A DNA stretch of 64,000 nt, taken from the NCBI RefSeq assembly GCF_018139545.1, contig NZ_JAGSPJ010000002.1, forward strand, positions 186,001 through 250,000, read 5' to 3'. The translations under genes were made by a program, and so were the position numbers. Under the pieces are notes generated by a model, which had not been told where the DNA came from, did no database searches, and saw only the letters and a list, made by a program, of their open reading frames with translations. Below, one piece after another: positions 44,651 through 53,954 of the stretch (within the stretch, counting starts at the first letter, position 1; each line of letters starts with the position of its first letter). The DNA comes from Affinundibacterium fentianense (GTDB lineage: Bacteria; Pseudomonadota; Gammaproteobacteria; Burkholderiales; Burkholderiaceae_D).

Positions 44651-46414
44651 ATGATTTTCTTAAAGCAGGCGCCGCCATTCCTATTCTTTACGGGCAAAGG
44701 TGGCGTCGGTAAAACATCGCTGGCTTGCGCGACAGCGATGCATTTTGCTGATCTTGGTAAACGAGTGCTATTAGTTAGTACCGATCCTGCATCGAATGTC
44801 GGACAAGTATTCGGTATCACGATAGGTAATCACATTACCGCCGTGAGTGCGGTGGCGAACTTATCCGCCTTAGAAATTGATCCGCAAGCGGCAGCACAAA
44901 TCTACCGCGATAAAATCGTCAGTCCGGTACGTGGTGTATTGCCCGATGCGGTAGTCAATAGCATAGAAGAACAATTATCCGGCGCCTGCACCACCGAGAT
45001 CGCCGCGTTTGATGAATTCACTGGCCTACTCACTAATCAAGCTGTGATCAGCCAATTTGATCACATCATTTTTGATACCGCGCCGACAGGTCATACCATA
45101 CGCATGTTGCAATTGCCCGGTGCGTGGTCTGACTTTTTAGAAGAAGGCAAAGGCGATGCGTCGTGCTTAGGTCCCTTGGCTGGTTTAGAAAAACAACGCG
45201 AGCAATATCATGCTGCGGTGGAAGCCTTGGCTGATCCACAACGCACGCGCATGGTCTTAGTCGCTCGTGCGCAAACAGCTGCCTTGCGCGAAGCCGCCCG
45301 AACTCACGAAGAACTGGCTGCGATTGGCTTCCAACGTCAATATTTAGTCATCAACGGTGTGATGCCTGAAGCCGAAGCGGTACATGACAAATTAGCTGCC
45401 GCGATTGTGCAACGCGAGCAAAGCAGTTTGAATACTATGCCTGCTGTGTTGAAGGAGGCACCGTGTGATCAACTTCCTTTGCTTGGTTTTAATTTAGTTG
45501 GTTTGTCGGCCTTGCGTGCCTTGCTCAATCCATCGTCTGCAGTGTCGTCTTCCAAGCCGATTAGGGAAGCACCAACCTGTCCTGATTTGTCGAGCCTGAT
45601 TGATGATTTAGCTGCACACGGACATGGCTTAATTATGACCATGGGCAAAGGTGGCGTTGGTAAAACCACGGTGGCGGCGGCACTCGCAGTCGAATTAGCG
45701 CGGCGCGGTCATGCAGTGCATTTAACCACCTCTGACCCCGCTGCCCATGTGTTAGCAGCGCTAGGTGGTGAGGTTGAAAACATGAGCGTCAGCCGCATTG
45801 ATCCACATGCAGCAACAGAGGCATATCGTGCGCAAGTGATGGCGAGCAAAGGCAAACATTTGGATGACGCTGGGCGCGCTTTGCTGGAAGAAGATTTACG
45901 CTCACCGTGTACCGAAGAGATCGCCGTGTTCCAAGCGTTCTCGCGCGTAATCCGCGAAGCAGGTAAGAAGTTTGTCGTAATGGATACCGCGCCGACTGGA
46001 CATACCCTGCTCCTACTTGACGCGACGGGTGCCTATCACCGCGAAATCGCGCGACAAATGGAAAGCACAGGCGTACGCTTCAATACCCCGATGATGCAGC
46101 TACAAGATCCACAGCAAACCAAAGTGATCATCGTGACACTGGCAGAAACGACCCCGGTATTGGAGGCGGCTGGCTTACAAAAAGATTTACAACGCGCAGG
46201 GATAGAACCATGGGCCTGGGTCATTAACAATAGCTTGGCACTAGCGCATCCAACTTCTGCTTTATTGCAAGAACGTGCGCAGAATGAATTAGCGCAAATT
46301 CAAACAGTGGCGGAACAACATGCCAAGCGTTGGGCGGTGATCGCTTTGCAAGAGCAAGAGCCAGTTGGGGTTGCGCGTTTGCAGGAGTTGTTGAGGAATG
46401 AAGGAGCTCGGTAG
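44651..46414 (+). CDS. arsA: Arsenite-translocating ATPase ArsA
   Basis: 587 residues in two homologous halves, each with a deviant Walker A: FTGKGGVGKTSL (14-24) and TMGKGGVGKTTV (331-341), and each with the signal DTAPTGHT (142-149 and in the second half). The three metalloid-binding cysteines of E. coli ArsA are kept at Cys113, Cys172 and Cys420. It should hydrolyse ATP on arsenite binding and drive ArsB. No arsB, acr3 or arsD lies nearby, which is odd. It is 74 bases after arsC in the same direction. Confidence 0.95.
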   Translation: MIFLKQAPPFLFFTGKGGVGKTSLACATAMHFADLGKRVLLVSTDPASNVGQVFGITIGNHITAVSAVANLSALEIDPQAAAQIYRDKIVSPVRGVLPDAVVNSIEEQLSGACTTEIAAFDEFTGLLTNQAVISQFDHIIFDTAPTGHTIRMLQLPGAWSDFLEEGKGDASCLGPLAGLEKQREQYHAAVEALADPQRTRMVLVARAQTAALREAARTHEELAAIGFQRQYLVINGVMPEAEAVHDKLAAAIVQREQSSLNTMPAVLKEAPCDQLPLLGFNLVGLSALRALLNPSSAVSSSKPIREAPTCPDLSSLIDDLAAHGHGLIMTMGKGGVGKTTVAAALAVELARRGHAVHLTTSDPAAHVLAALGGEVENMSVSRIDPHAATEAYRAQVMASKGKHLDDAGRALLEEDLRSPCTEEIAVFQAFSRVIREAGKKFVVMDTAPTGHTLLLLDATGAYHREIARQMESTGVRFNTPMMQLQDPQQTKVIIVTLAETTPVLEAAGLQKDLQRAGIEPWAWVINNSLALAHPTSALLQERAQNELAQIQTVAEQHAKRWAVIALQEQEPVGVARLQELLRNEGAR

Positions 46415-46496
46415 TAAGGCTTTTCTTCAAAATGTAGATTCCCTTCCCCCTGCAAAGCATAGATATCTACACAAATTCGGATTTGGTTAAAAGACA

Positions 46497-46655
46497 CCTT
46501 CTCCCGCAAGCGGGAGAAGGCTGGGATGAGGGTGGTTCAAGTTAGCGAAATGCTTTTTTAAATGTCGCGTTCGGTATTTAGAACACATGTAGTCGTTATA
46601 TTTTCTCGCTTGTCAGCCGCCCTCACCCCAACCCTCTCCCGCTTGCGGGAGAGGG
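46497..46655. repeat. REP-like hairpin pair, tails inward
   Basis: Two inverted copies (46497-46533 and 46620-46655) of the CTCCCGC-hairpin family seen at 5599-5761, here with GGGATGAGGG and CCCTCACCCC tails facing each other. The pair fills most of the 412-base gap between arsA and the GntR gene; no gene is seen there. Confidence 0.85.
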
Positions 46656-46768
46656 AGCATTAGTCATCGTACAACTAGTACTCTTTGGCCTCGGTTTTCT
46701 CTTTTTCCATTACAAAAACCCATTTCAACAGTAAGGACTTATCGGTTATCATACGAGAAACAACTCAG

Positions 46769-46780
46769 CTATACGTGATC
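46769..46780 (+). promoter_or_regulatory. Possible regulator site upstream of GntR gene
   Basis: CTATACGTGATC shares ATACGT-N-ATC with words upstream of kdgD (48580-48591, minus) and of the CE12 gene (61429-61440). It lies 47 bases before the regulator start. A proposed shared site only. Confidence 0.3.
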
Positions 46781-46826
46781 GCTCTGTAAACCATTAGATC
46801 ACCTTCGACAAAGAATCGACACCGTT

Positions 46827-47570
46827 ATGAATGCCACAACCATCAATCCTATACCCCTCCGCAGCAAGCCACGCAATCTTGCCAGCGCGGTGGTCGATCA
46901 TTTGACGACGCGTATCAAGAGCGATGATTTAAAAGTGGGTGAAAAGCTGCCGACCGAATCCGAGATCATGCAAGTTTATAGCGTCAGTCGCACTGTTGTA
47001 CGTGAAGCGATTTCGCAATTAAAGGCAGCGGGATTGGTCGAAACACGACACGGCATAGGCACCTTTGTACTCGCGCCTTCGCATCATCTAGGCTTACAGA
47101 ATTCCTCCATTGTGACGGTACGCGACGTGCTCGCGGTTTTGGAAATTCGTATCAGCCTAGAGACCGAAGCAGCTTGGCATGCTGCATCACGTCGCACTGA
47201 CGCACAAGTTGAAGAGATGCGAGCTGTGTTACAGCAGATGCGCACCACGGTGGAGTCCGGCGCGCATTCGGTTGATGCCGATGTGCGCTTTCATTTGTTG
47301 ATTGCACAAGCGACTGGCAATCCTTACTTTGTCGAATTGCTAGGCCATTTAGGACATACCTTAATCCCGCGCGCACGTTTGAATACGGCGCAAATCAACC
47401 AAGACGATCCATCCGCTTATCTGGTACGTGTGCACCATGAGCATGAGGATATTTTTAATGCGATTTTGCGGAAAGATCCTGAAGCGGCGCGGGCGGCTAT
47501 GCGGACGCATTTGAGTAATAGTCGGGAGCGGTTGAGGTTGGCGCAGGAGGTGATTGAGGGAGCTGTTTGA
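46827..47570 (+). CDS. GntR/FadR-type regulator, FCD domain
   Basis: 247 residues. N-terminal winged helix at about 15-85 (AVVDHLTTRIKSDDLKVGEKLP, TVVREAISQLKAAGLVETRHG) and a C-terminal FCD effector domain with metal-ligand-like residues in RISLETEAAWHAA, ADVRFHLLIAQATGNP and HHEHEDIFNAILRKD. FadR-subfamily members that sense uronates or sugar acids are common beside such genes, so it probably controls the pectin/uronate locus. It is separated from the first catabolic gene by the 1-kb repeat region. Confidence 0.9.
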   Translation: MNATTINPIPLRSKPRNLASAVVDHLTTRIKSDDLKVGEKLPTESEIMQVYSVSRTVVREAISQLKAAGLVETRHGIGTFVLAPSHHLGLQNSSIVTVRDVLAVLEIRISLETEAAWHAASRRTDAQVEEMRAVLQQMRTTVESGAHSVDADVRFHLLIAQATGNPYFVELLGHLGHTLIPRARLNTAQINQDDPSAYLVRVHHEHEDIFNAILRKDPEAARAAMRTHLSNSRERLRLAQEVIEGAV

Positions 47571-47658
47571 GAAGTTTTTCTTGCCTCGACGTTTGAAGTC
47601 TCATTCATTATGACTGTGACTCTATCAAGCGAGATCAGTTCTCAATGTGCATTGGCTA

Positions 47659-47704
47659 GGTGTGGCCCGACAGTCAATTCCCTTTTTGCTTCGAAAAAAA
47701 GCGA
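47659..47704. repeat. Degenerate third copy of the dispersed element end
   Basis: GGTGTGGCCCGACAGTCAAT and the following TTTTTGCTTCGAAAAAAAGCG resemble the outer end of the arms at 47783 and 48318, with several changes. Confidence 0.6.
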
Positions 47705-47773
47705 TCTTAGCTTCACGCTATCGAATTTCATTTCTCCGCCTACTGAAGTGAGATTCGCCTTCATCCTTTCTCA

Positions 47774-48328
47774 TCGTTTACAGGTCGGGGGTAGCCCGAC
47801 AGCTACTTACTTTTCTTTGATTCGCCAAAGAAAAAGTAAGCAAAAGAAAGGCGACCGTAGACTCGCCCTTCGGGTGCTTACGCTACGCTCCAGCATAATT
47901 TGTGCATCACAAAAAATGGGAAAGTGTTGGAACTCGCCTTCGGCTCAAACAACAACACTTTCTTATCCATTTTCTGTGACGCACAAATTACATCGTCTTA
48001 AACGGGCGTAAGTCAAATTCAAAAACAACAGCAACACCAAAACAATCAATCTCAACGAGCGCATATTTTTCTACTGACGGCTCGGTGTCGTTGCTTTTGA
48101 TTTTGACCTTCATCCACTTCTGACACTGCCAATTGTGCGAGACAGAAAATGGATAAAGAAAGCCTTGTTGTTTGAGCCGCAGGCGAGTTTCAAGGCTTTC
48201 CCATTTTTTGTCTTGCACAATTGGGAAGCCGAAGGCCAGTGGCAGCGTGGTCGCCTTTCTTTGCTTACTTTCTTTGGCGAAGCAAAGAAAGTGAGTGGCT
48301 GTCGGGCCAATCCCGACCTACTAAACGA
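47774..48328. repeat. 555-bp imperfect inverted repeat of a dispersed intergenic element
   Basis: Two copies in opposite orientation. Left arm 47774 to about 48038, right arm about 48084 to 48328. Each arm begins at its outer end TCGTTTA-N-AGGTCGGG, then GCCCGACAGC, an internal hairpin around TTCGCCAAAGAAA, AGAAAGGCGACC, then AAAAAATGGGAAAG, GGCTCAAACAACAA and CATTTTCTGT toward the centre. The centre holds a further match (48012-48038 with 48084-48107). Words like GCTTCGCCAAAGAAAGTAAG are, from memory, common in intergenic DNA of many beta- and gamma-proteobacteria. Confidence 0.85.
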
Positions 48329-48419
48329 CGATCAACAAAGAGACTCAAATCAAAACACAAAAAGACATACCGATGCAGGTTTCACTCACCCAACATGCAA
48401 AAACCCATCCCCATCCCAG

Positions 48420-48440
48420 CCTTCCCCTTGAAGGGGAAGG
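48420..48440. repeat. Single REP-like hairpin
   Basis: CCTTCCCCTTGAAGGGGAAGG, a near-perfect hairpin preceded by CCATCCCAG, like the tailed hairpin at 46497-46533 but with another stem. Confidence 0.75.
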
Positions 48441-48579
48441 AGTAACACCAATCACGCCACACATTCAAAGCACCCGCCGACAAATTCCCGCCCAATAAAG
48501 TATTTCACCAAAAGCAACTAAACCCCAAACAACACTAAAAAACCAAAAACCCTTTGCAAATTCCAATTTTAAGTTGTAC

Positions 48580-48591
48580 GATGACGTATCA
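48580..48591 (-). promoter_or_regulatory. Possible regulator site upstream of kdgD
   Basis: Minus strand TGATACGTCATC, 10 of 12 identical to TGATACGTTGTC upstream of the CE12 gene; it includes a TACG-ATGA-CGTA inverted repeat. It lies 66 bases before the kdgD start. Confidence 0.35.
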
Positions 48592-48657
48592 CTTAAACGC
48601 AATCCCATGATTTTCTCTAATTCCACCCAATTTCCTGCCTTTATCACTGGAGACGCT

Positions 48658-49569
48658 ATGCACCCACAAGACCTCAAAAAAATCCTCTCATCTGGACTCT
48701 TATCCTTCCCTATCACCGACTTCGACGAAAACGGTGATTTCCGTGCTGATACTTATGCTGAGCGTCTTGAATGGCTCGCGCCGTATGGCGCAAGTGCTTT
48801 GTTTGCGGCAGGTGGCACGGGGGAATTCTTCTCTTTGACACCGGGTGAATACAGCGATGTGATTCGTACTGCGGTCGAGACTTGCCGTGGCAAAGTACCG
48901 ATTTTGGCAGGCGTTGGTGGCCCTACTCGCACTGCGATTGCCTTAGCGCAGGATGCGCAGCGTTTGGGCGCGCAAGGTTTGCTGTTGTTGCCGCATTATC
49001 TGACCGAAGCTAGCCAAGACGGTTTGATCGCGCATGTTGCCGAAGTGTGCCGTTCTGTGAGCATTGGTGTGGTGGTGTACAACCGTGCGAACTGCCGCTT
49101 GACGCCTGATTCACTCGAAAAATTGGCGGCGATGTGCCCGAACTTAATTGGTTTTAAAGACGGTGTTGGCGATATCGAACTCATGGTATCAATCTGGCGT
49201 CGCATGGGTGACCGCTTTAGTTATCTCGGTGGTTTGCCAACTGCGGAAATTTTTGCTGGTGCTTACAAAGCGATCGGCACGCCGGTGTACTCCTCTGCGG
49301 TGTTCAATTTCGTACCTAAATTGGCGATGGATTTTTATCACGCAACAGCTGCGGATGACTTTGCAACAACCAATCGTTTGATCGATGAATTCTTCTTACC
49401 TTACCTCGATATTCGCAACCGCAAAGCAGGTTATGCGGTCAGTATCGTCAAAGCGGGTGCGCGCCTAGTTGGTCATAGCGGTGGACCAGTACGTGCGCCA
49501 TTAACTGACTTGACGGCAGAAGAAGATGACATGTTGTTAAAGTTGATTCGCGCTCAAGGTCCACAGTAA
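48658..49569 (+). CDS. kdgD: 5-dehydro-4-deoxyglucarate dehydratase
   Basis: 303 residues, DHDPS/NAL-type aldolase fold. It converts 5-dehydro-4-deoxy-D-glucarate to 2,5-dioxopentanoate with loss of water and CO2, in glucarate/galactarate breakdown. Seen: [16 protein letters not shown] at the start, [12 protein letters not shown], the Schiff-base lysine in [10 protein letters not shown] and the tyrosine in [11 protein letters not shown]. The start ATG 48658 has GGAG eight bases upstream; a longer frame from 48574 is not family-like. The next enzyme of the pathway follows after the MITE-like element. Confidence 0.94.
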   Translation: MHPQDLKKILSSGLLSFPITDFDENGDFRADTYAERLEWLAPYGASALFAAGGTGEFFSLTPGEYSDVIRTAVETCRGKVPILAGVGGPTRTAIALAQDAQRLGAQGLLLLPHYLTEASQDGLIAHVAEVCRSVSIGVVVYNRANCRLTPDSLEKLAAMCPNLIGFKDGVGDIELMVSIWRRMGDRFSYLGGLPTAEIFAGAYKAIGTPVYSSAVFNFVPKLAMDFYHATAADDFATTNRLIDEFFLPYLDIRNRKAGYAVSIVKAGARLVGHSGGPVRAPLTDLTAEEDDMLLKLIRAQGPQ

Positions 49570-49679
49570 GCATAAAAGCAAGGGTAAAAATAGGCGCAAA
49601 TGATGACGATTTCCATCAAGACCGGGCGTGCGCGCCCAGTTAAAATGAAATGTTCGCCTAATTAACATTTTATCTGAGT

Positions 49680-49783
49680 AGGACTTACGCAAAATTGCGC
49701 TGGCTAGACGTGGAGCCGAAGACAGTACCAGCTGTACGGCGAGGCGAACACAACGACGCCAGCGTCTGTTTTACGTAAGTCCT
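49680..49783. mobile_element. MITE-like element with 25-bp terminal inverted repeats
   Basis: 104 bases. Left end AGGACTTACGCAAAATTGCG then CTGGC; right end is its inverted match with a few changes (GCCAGCG...TTTTACGTAAGTCCT). No coding capacity and no clear target duplication. It lies between kdgD and the aldehyde dehydrogenase gene and could affect their cotranscription. GGACTTACGCA-type ends are known from several insertion sequences. Confidence 0.75.
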
Positions 49784-49806
49784 GATTAAGAATTAAGGAG
49801 TAATGC

Positions 49807-51387
49807 ATGAAAATCACTGGAAGCATGGTCATAGGCCAGCAAACCATTTTCGGTAGCGCGGGGACGATCAAGGCGATCAACCCTGCCACCAATAGCGAAT
49901 TCGAACCCGCATTTGGTTTGGCAACCAAGGATGATGTCGATCAAGCTTGTCAATTGGCAGCAGCCACATTCGACAGCTATCGTGAAACCACGCCAGAAAA
50001 ACGAGCCAGCTTTTTAGAAAAAATCGCTGACAACATACTGGCATTAGGCAATACCCTGATCGAACGTGCACACCAAGAAACCGGTTTGCCTATAGCGCGT
50101 CTTGAAGGTGAACGTGGTCGCACCATGAATCAATTGCGTCTATTTGCGAAAGTAGTACGTGATGGCGCGTATCTATCTGCTACCCTTGATTCTGCGCTAC
50201 CAGAACGCGTACCACCACGCCCTGACTTGCGTATGCGCAAAATCGGTTTAGGTCCAGTGGCAGTGTTCGGTGCAAGTAATTTCCCCTTAGCGTTTTCTGT
50301 AGCGGGTGGTGATACTGCATCAGCTTTAGCAGCGGGTTGCCCAGTTGTGGTCAAAGCCCATAGCGCACATCTTGGTACGTCTGAATTAGTCGGTAAAGCA
50401 ATACAACAAGCGGCGAATGAATGCGGCTTGGCAGGTGTGTTCTCGATGTTGATTGGTGATGGTCGTCAAATTGGCCAAAGCTTGGTTGCGCACCCTGCGA
50501 TTAAAGCCGTTGGTTTTACGGGTTCACGTCAAGGCGGTATGGCCTTGGTGCGTACCGCTGCGGCACGTGCAGAACCTATTCCTGTGTATGCAGAAATGAG
50601 CAGTATCAATCCGGTGTTCTTATTGCCAGATGCATTGAAAACCAAAGGCGCAGCGATCGCCCAAGGCTTTGCTGATTCCTTGACTATGGGTGCAGGACAA
50701 TTCTGTACCAACCCTGGCATGCTGATCGCACTCGAAAGCCCAGAACTACAAAGCTTTATCGAAGCTGCGACTGCGGCCTTACAAGTCAAACCTGCAGCAA
50801 CGATGCTGACTCCAGGCATACATCAAGCCTATAGTTCTGGCGTAGAACGCTTGAATCAAGTGGATGGCGTCGAGGTAGTGGCACAAGGTCTAGCAGCAAG
50901 CACACCTTGCGCAGCACAAGCAAATCTCGCAGTCTGCCTAGCCAAAGATTTCTTGAGTAATAGCGCTTTGCACGACGAAGTATTTGGCCCATCTTCGCTC
51001 TTGATTCGCTGCAAAGATTTGGCAGAGATGCAGGCAATCGCAGAACACATCGAAGGTCAATTGACAGCGACCGTCCACGCTACATCTACCGATTACGCGA
51101 TCGCAAAATCCTTGTTGCCAAGCTTGGAACGCAAAGCCGGTCGTATCTTGTTTAACGGCTTTCCAACTGGTGTCGAAGTTTGTCACGCAATGGTGCATGG
51201 TGGTCCTTTCCCATCGACATCGGATAGCCGCTCAACATCGGTCGGTGCTACCGCGATTGATCGCTTTTTGCGTCCCGTCTGCTATCAAGAGTTCCCTGCG
51301 GATCTGTTGCCAACCAGTTTGCAAGACGCGAACCCATTTGCCATTCCACGTGTGATCAATGGTGAATTGACTGTGCCAGCGAAGTAA
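49807..51387 (+). CDS. 2,5-dioxopentanoate (2-oxoglutarate semialdehyde) dehydrogenase
   Basis: 526-residue aldehyde dehydrogenase of the type III alpha-ketoglutaric semialdehyde dehydrogenase group. It oxidises the kdgD product to 2-oxoglutarate with NAD(P)+. Seen: [20 protein letters not shown] in the cofactor domain, the general base in [11 protein letters not shown], the catalytic cysteine in [11 protein letters not shown], and the subgroup-typical C-terminus [20 protein letters not shown] and [17 protein letters not shown] lies upstream of ATG 49807. It completes the oxidative uronate route with kdgD. Confidence 0.93.
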   Translation: MKITGSMVIGQQTIFGSAGTIKAINPATNSEFEPAFGLATKDDVDQACQLAAATFDSYRETTPEKRASFLEKIADNILALGNTLIERAHQETGLPIARLEGERGRTMNQLRLFAKVVRDGAYLSATLDSALPERVPPRPDLRMRKIGLGPVAVFGASNFPLAFSVAGGDTASALAAGCPVVVKAHSAHLGTSELVGKAIQQAANECGLAGVFSMLIGDGRQIGQSLVAHPAIKAVGFTGSRQGGMALVRTAAARAEPIPVYAEMSSINPVFLLPDALKTKGAAIAQGFADSLTMGAGQFCTNPGMLIALESPELQSFIEAATAALQVKPAATMLTPGIHQAYSSGVERLNQVDGVEVVAQGLAASTPCAAQANLAVCLAKDFLSNSALHDEVFGPSSLLIRCKDLAEMQAIAEHIEGQLTATVHATSTDYAIAKSLLPSLERKAGRILFNGFPTGVEVCHAMVHGGPFPSTSDSRSTSVGATAIDRFLRPVCYQEFPADLLPTSLQDANPFAIPRVINGELTVPAK

Positions 51388-51401
51388 ATCTTGATGGACA
51401 A

Positions 51402-51431
51402 CGCTCTTCTCTCAATCGTGAGAGAAGAGCG
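51402..51431 (+). repeat. Perfect hairpin after the dehydrogenase gene
   Basis: 13-bp perfect stem (CGCTCTTCTCTCA and complement) with an ATCG loop, 14 bases after the stop codon and without a T-run. It may stabilise the mRNA 3' end or act as a weak terminator. Confidence 0.7.
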
Positions 51432-51443
51432 ATGAAAAATGTA

Positions 51444-51530
51444 AGGCGGGTGCAACCCGCGCCGCCGGTCGCTAAATTGTAGCCAAATCAAGCCAAAACA
51501 ACGTTTTGGCGGCGCGGATTGCACTCGCCT
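51444..51530. repeat. Inverted-repeat element with 23-bp arms
   Basis: Arms AGGCGGGTGCAACCCGCGCC.. (51444-51466) and the inverted copy at 51508-51530 match at 21 of 23 positions around a 41-base centre. This GC-rich repeat type is found between genes in many proteobacteria. It sits between the dehydrogenase and MFS genes. Confidence 0.85.
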
Positions 51531-51588
51531 CAGTATGCAAAATACACATTAACTGCAGTACCAAAAAAAAATAAAACCGGAGACAAAT

Positions 51589-52974
51589 ATGTCAACACAT
51601 GCACCAGTCCATGCTACAGGCATAGGCAAATATCGATGGACCATCTGCGCCCTATTGTTCTTTGCCACTACCATCAATTATCTTGATCGTCAGGTATTGA
51701 GTTTACTGGCACCGGATTTGAGTAAAGAATTTGGCTGGACTAATAGTGATTACGCGAATATCACCGCAGCTTTCCAATTTGTGTATGCGATCTCAATGTT
51801 ATTTGCAGGTCGATTTATCGATAAGATTGGTACTAAAAAAGCGTTTATCTTGGCGATTACCGTATGGTCGCTCGGTGCCATCATGCATGCGTATGCGATC
51901 TTCTTTGGCGAGGCAATCAACAGCATCGCCACCGCTTTAGGCTTGGCAGCAGTACCAGTCTCGATTGCAGGCTTTATGATTTCTCGTGCTGTATTAGCCA
52001 TAGGTGAAGCTGGCAATTTTCCTGCAGCGATTAAAGCGACCGCTGAATACTTCCCTAAAAAAGAACGCTCTTTTGCGACTGGCATTTTTAACTCTGGCGC
52101 AAATATAGGCGCGGTGTTAGCACCGATCGCCGTACCGCTGATCGCTGCCGCATGGGGTTGGCAAGCAACCTTTATTATTGTCGGTGCGGTTGGTTTTATC
52201 TGGCTCGGTGCATGGATGGTTTTTTATGACAAACCAGAACAACAAAAGCGCTTGTCTGCAGAAGAACTGGCGTATATCAATCATGACCAAATTACAGATG
52301 GCGTCGTTGAACAAAGCGACAATGGCAAAAAATTCTCTTGGTTTCAATTACTCGCCTATCGTCAAACTTGGGCCTTCGCTTTTGGTAAATTTATGACCGA
52401 TGGCGTTTGGTGGTTCTTCTTATTTTGGTTACCAAAATACTTAGCAGCGCAATACGGTATGAAGACCACCGAGTTCGTTGTTCCTTTGGCGGTGTTGTAC
52501 AGTATGACCATGGTTGGCAGTATTGGCGGTGGATGGTTACCAACTTATTTTATTCATCGCGGTGATGCGCCCTATGATGGTCGGATGAAGGCAATGTTGA
52601 TGATTGCGGTTTTACCTTTGGTGGTTTTGCTAGCACAACCTTTGGGCTACTTGAGTTTCTGGGTTCCGGTGATTTTAATAGGTATCGGCGCATCGGCACA
52701 TCAAGCTTGGTCGGCGAATATCTTTACGACGGTTTCTGATATGTTCCCGAAAAAAGCAGTCGCATCGGTGGTCGGTATTGGTGGTATGGCGGGTGGTTTG
52801 GGTGGCGTCTTGATTACCAAACTCGGCGGCTGGTTATTTGACTACTATGGCAATCAAGGTCAATTACAGACTGGCTATACCGTGATGTTTGCGATCTGCG
52901 CACTCGCCTACTTAGTCGCTTGGAGTGTGATGAAAACCTTGGTTCCAAAATACAAAGTGATTAGCGATCTCTAA
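51589..52974 (+). CDS. MFS transporter, hexuronate (ExuT-like) anion:cation symporter family
   Basis: 461 residues with about 12 membrane helices. The N-terminal RWTICALLFFATTINYLDRQ and the loop 2-3 motif AGRFIDKIGTKKAF are typical of the ACS family that includes ExuT and GudP. RAVLAIGEAGNFPAAIKATAEYF is another family mark. From its neighbours it probably imports galacturonate, glucuronate or aldarates. The lactonase gene starts one base after its stop, so they are cotranscribed. Confidence 0.9.
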   Translation: MSTHAPVHATGIGKYRWTICALLFFATTINYLDRQVLSLLAPDLSKEFGWTNSDYANITAAFQFVYAISMLFAGRFIDKIGTKKAFILAITVWSLGAIMHAYAIFFGEAINSIATALGLAAVPVSIAGFMISRAVLAIGEAGNFPAAIKATAEYFPKKERSFATGIFNSGANIGAVLAPIAVPLIAAAWGWQATFIIVGAVGFIWLGAWMVFYDKPEQQKRLSAEELAYINHDQITDGVVEQSDNGKKFSWFQLLAYRQTWAFAFGKFMTDGVWWFFLFWLPKYLAAQYGMKTTEFVVPLAVLYSMTMVGSIGGGWLPTYFIHRGDAPYDGRMKAMLMIAVLPLVVLLAQPLGYLSFWVPVILIGIGASAHQAWSANIFTTVSDMFPKKAVASVVGIGGMAGGLGGVLITKLGGWLFDYYGNQGQLQTGYTVMFAICALAYLVAWSVMKTLVPKYKVISDL

Positions 52975-52975
52975 T

Positions 52976-53887
52976 ATGGTAAGCACACAAACCCCAGATA
53001 TCATCCGCGTTACAGCACCACAAACGACGATTCGTTGTGGTGTGGGTGAGAGCCCGATCTGGGTCGCCAAAGAAGGGGCTTGGTATTGGGTTGACATCAC
53101 TGCCAAAACTATTTGGCGCTTAGACGGCTCTAGCGGTGCGGTATCACGCTGGCAAACCGCAGAAATGATAGGCTGTCTGGCACCTCACAGCGATGCTGGT
53201 TTTATTGCAGGGATGGAGAGTGGCATCTTCCATCTCCACCTAAAGAGCGATGGCAACATCCAAGCCAAAAGATTAGCTGCACCCATCGCATCGGATGTTG
53301 GCATGCGCTTCAATGATGGGCGTTGCGACCGTCAAGGCCGTTTTTGGAGCGGCACCATGTTAATTGACATGTCAGAACCACGCGCCGCTGGTCATCTATA
53401 TCGCTATAGCAAAGAACATGGCATCTCAGCACCGATCATCTCCAATCTCTTTGTGCAAAATGGACTAGCTTGGTCACCCGATGGTCGCACCATGTACTTA
53501 TCGGATTCGCATCCGAATAGCCAACTGATTTGGACCTTCGATTACGACACCGATCACGGTGTGCCCCACAATCAACGCGTGTTTGTCGACATGAAGACGA
53601 TGGCTGGTCGGCCTGATGGCGCAGCGATGGATGTCGATGGATGCTATTGGATTTGCGCGAATGATGCGGGCTTGATTTTACGCTTCACACCCGAAGGAAA
53701 ACTGGATCGGCAAATCATCGTACCAATGAAAAAGCCAACCATGTGCTGCTTTGGTGGTGACAAACTCGATACCTTGATGGTCGCTTCGATCGCCGCAGGA
53801 CAAGCACCCGAAGATCCATGGGCGGGTGCCACGATCCTACTTCAGCCTGGTGTGCAAGGTTATGCGGAAACTGCGTTTGCTGGATAG
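52976..53887 (+). CDS. SMP-30/gluconolactonase family lactonase
   Basis: 303-residue six-bladed propeller. Metal and active-site stretches: GVGESPIWVAKEGAWYWVDI, MRFNDGRCDRQGRFWSGTM, QNGLAWSPDGRTMYLSDSH and RPDGAAMDVDGCYWIC. It should open an aldonate or uronate-derived lactone, here most likely the aldaro-lactone formed by a uronate dehydrogenase (which is not in the window). No signal peptide, so cytoplasmic. The start lies one base after the MFS stop. Confidence 0.92.
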   Translation: MVSTQTPDIIRVTAPQTTIRCGVGESPIWVAKEGAWYWVDITAKTIWRLDGSSGAVSRWQTAEMIGCLAPHSDAGFIAGMESGIFHLHLKSDGNIQAKRLAAPIASDVGMRFNDGRCDRQGRFWSGTMLIDMSEPRAAGHLYRYSKEHGISAPIISNLFVQNGLAWSPDGRTMYLSDSHPNSQLIWTFDYDTDHGVPHNQRVFVDMKTMAGRPDGAAMDVDGCYWICANDAGLILRFTPEGKLDRQIIVPMKKPTMCCFGGDKLDTLMVASIAAGQAPEDPWAGATILLQPGVQGYAETAFAG

Positions 53888-53954
53888 ACCTTAGCTACAT
53901 TAGCACGACCAGCGACATCATTCACCGCACCAAAGAACTCTACAAAGGAAAGTC

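Larger units (their letters stand above)
47571..48657. other. 1-kb gene-free region of repeats
   Basis: No coding frame here is convincing; the open frames run across repeat arms and lack ribosome sites and family features. It holds a degenerate repeat copy (47659-47704), a large inverted repeat (47774-48328), a REP-like hairpin (48420-48440) and the kdgD promoter. Confidence 0.75.

Noticed and set aside
47774-48328. Complete insertion sequence
   Set aside because: Inverted ends are present but no transposase frame lies between them, and the centre is itself symmetrical.
47610-48445. Several 66-133 codon frames on both strands
   Set aside because: They run over the arms of the inverted repeat and are explained by repeat sequence without stops; such frames are often annotated in error.
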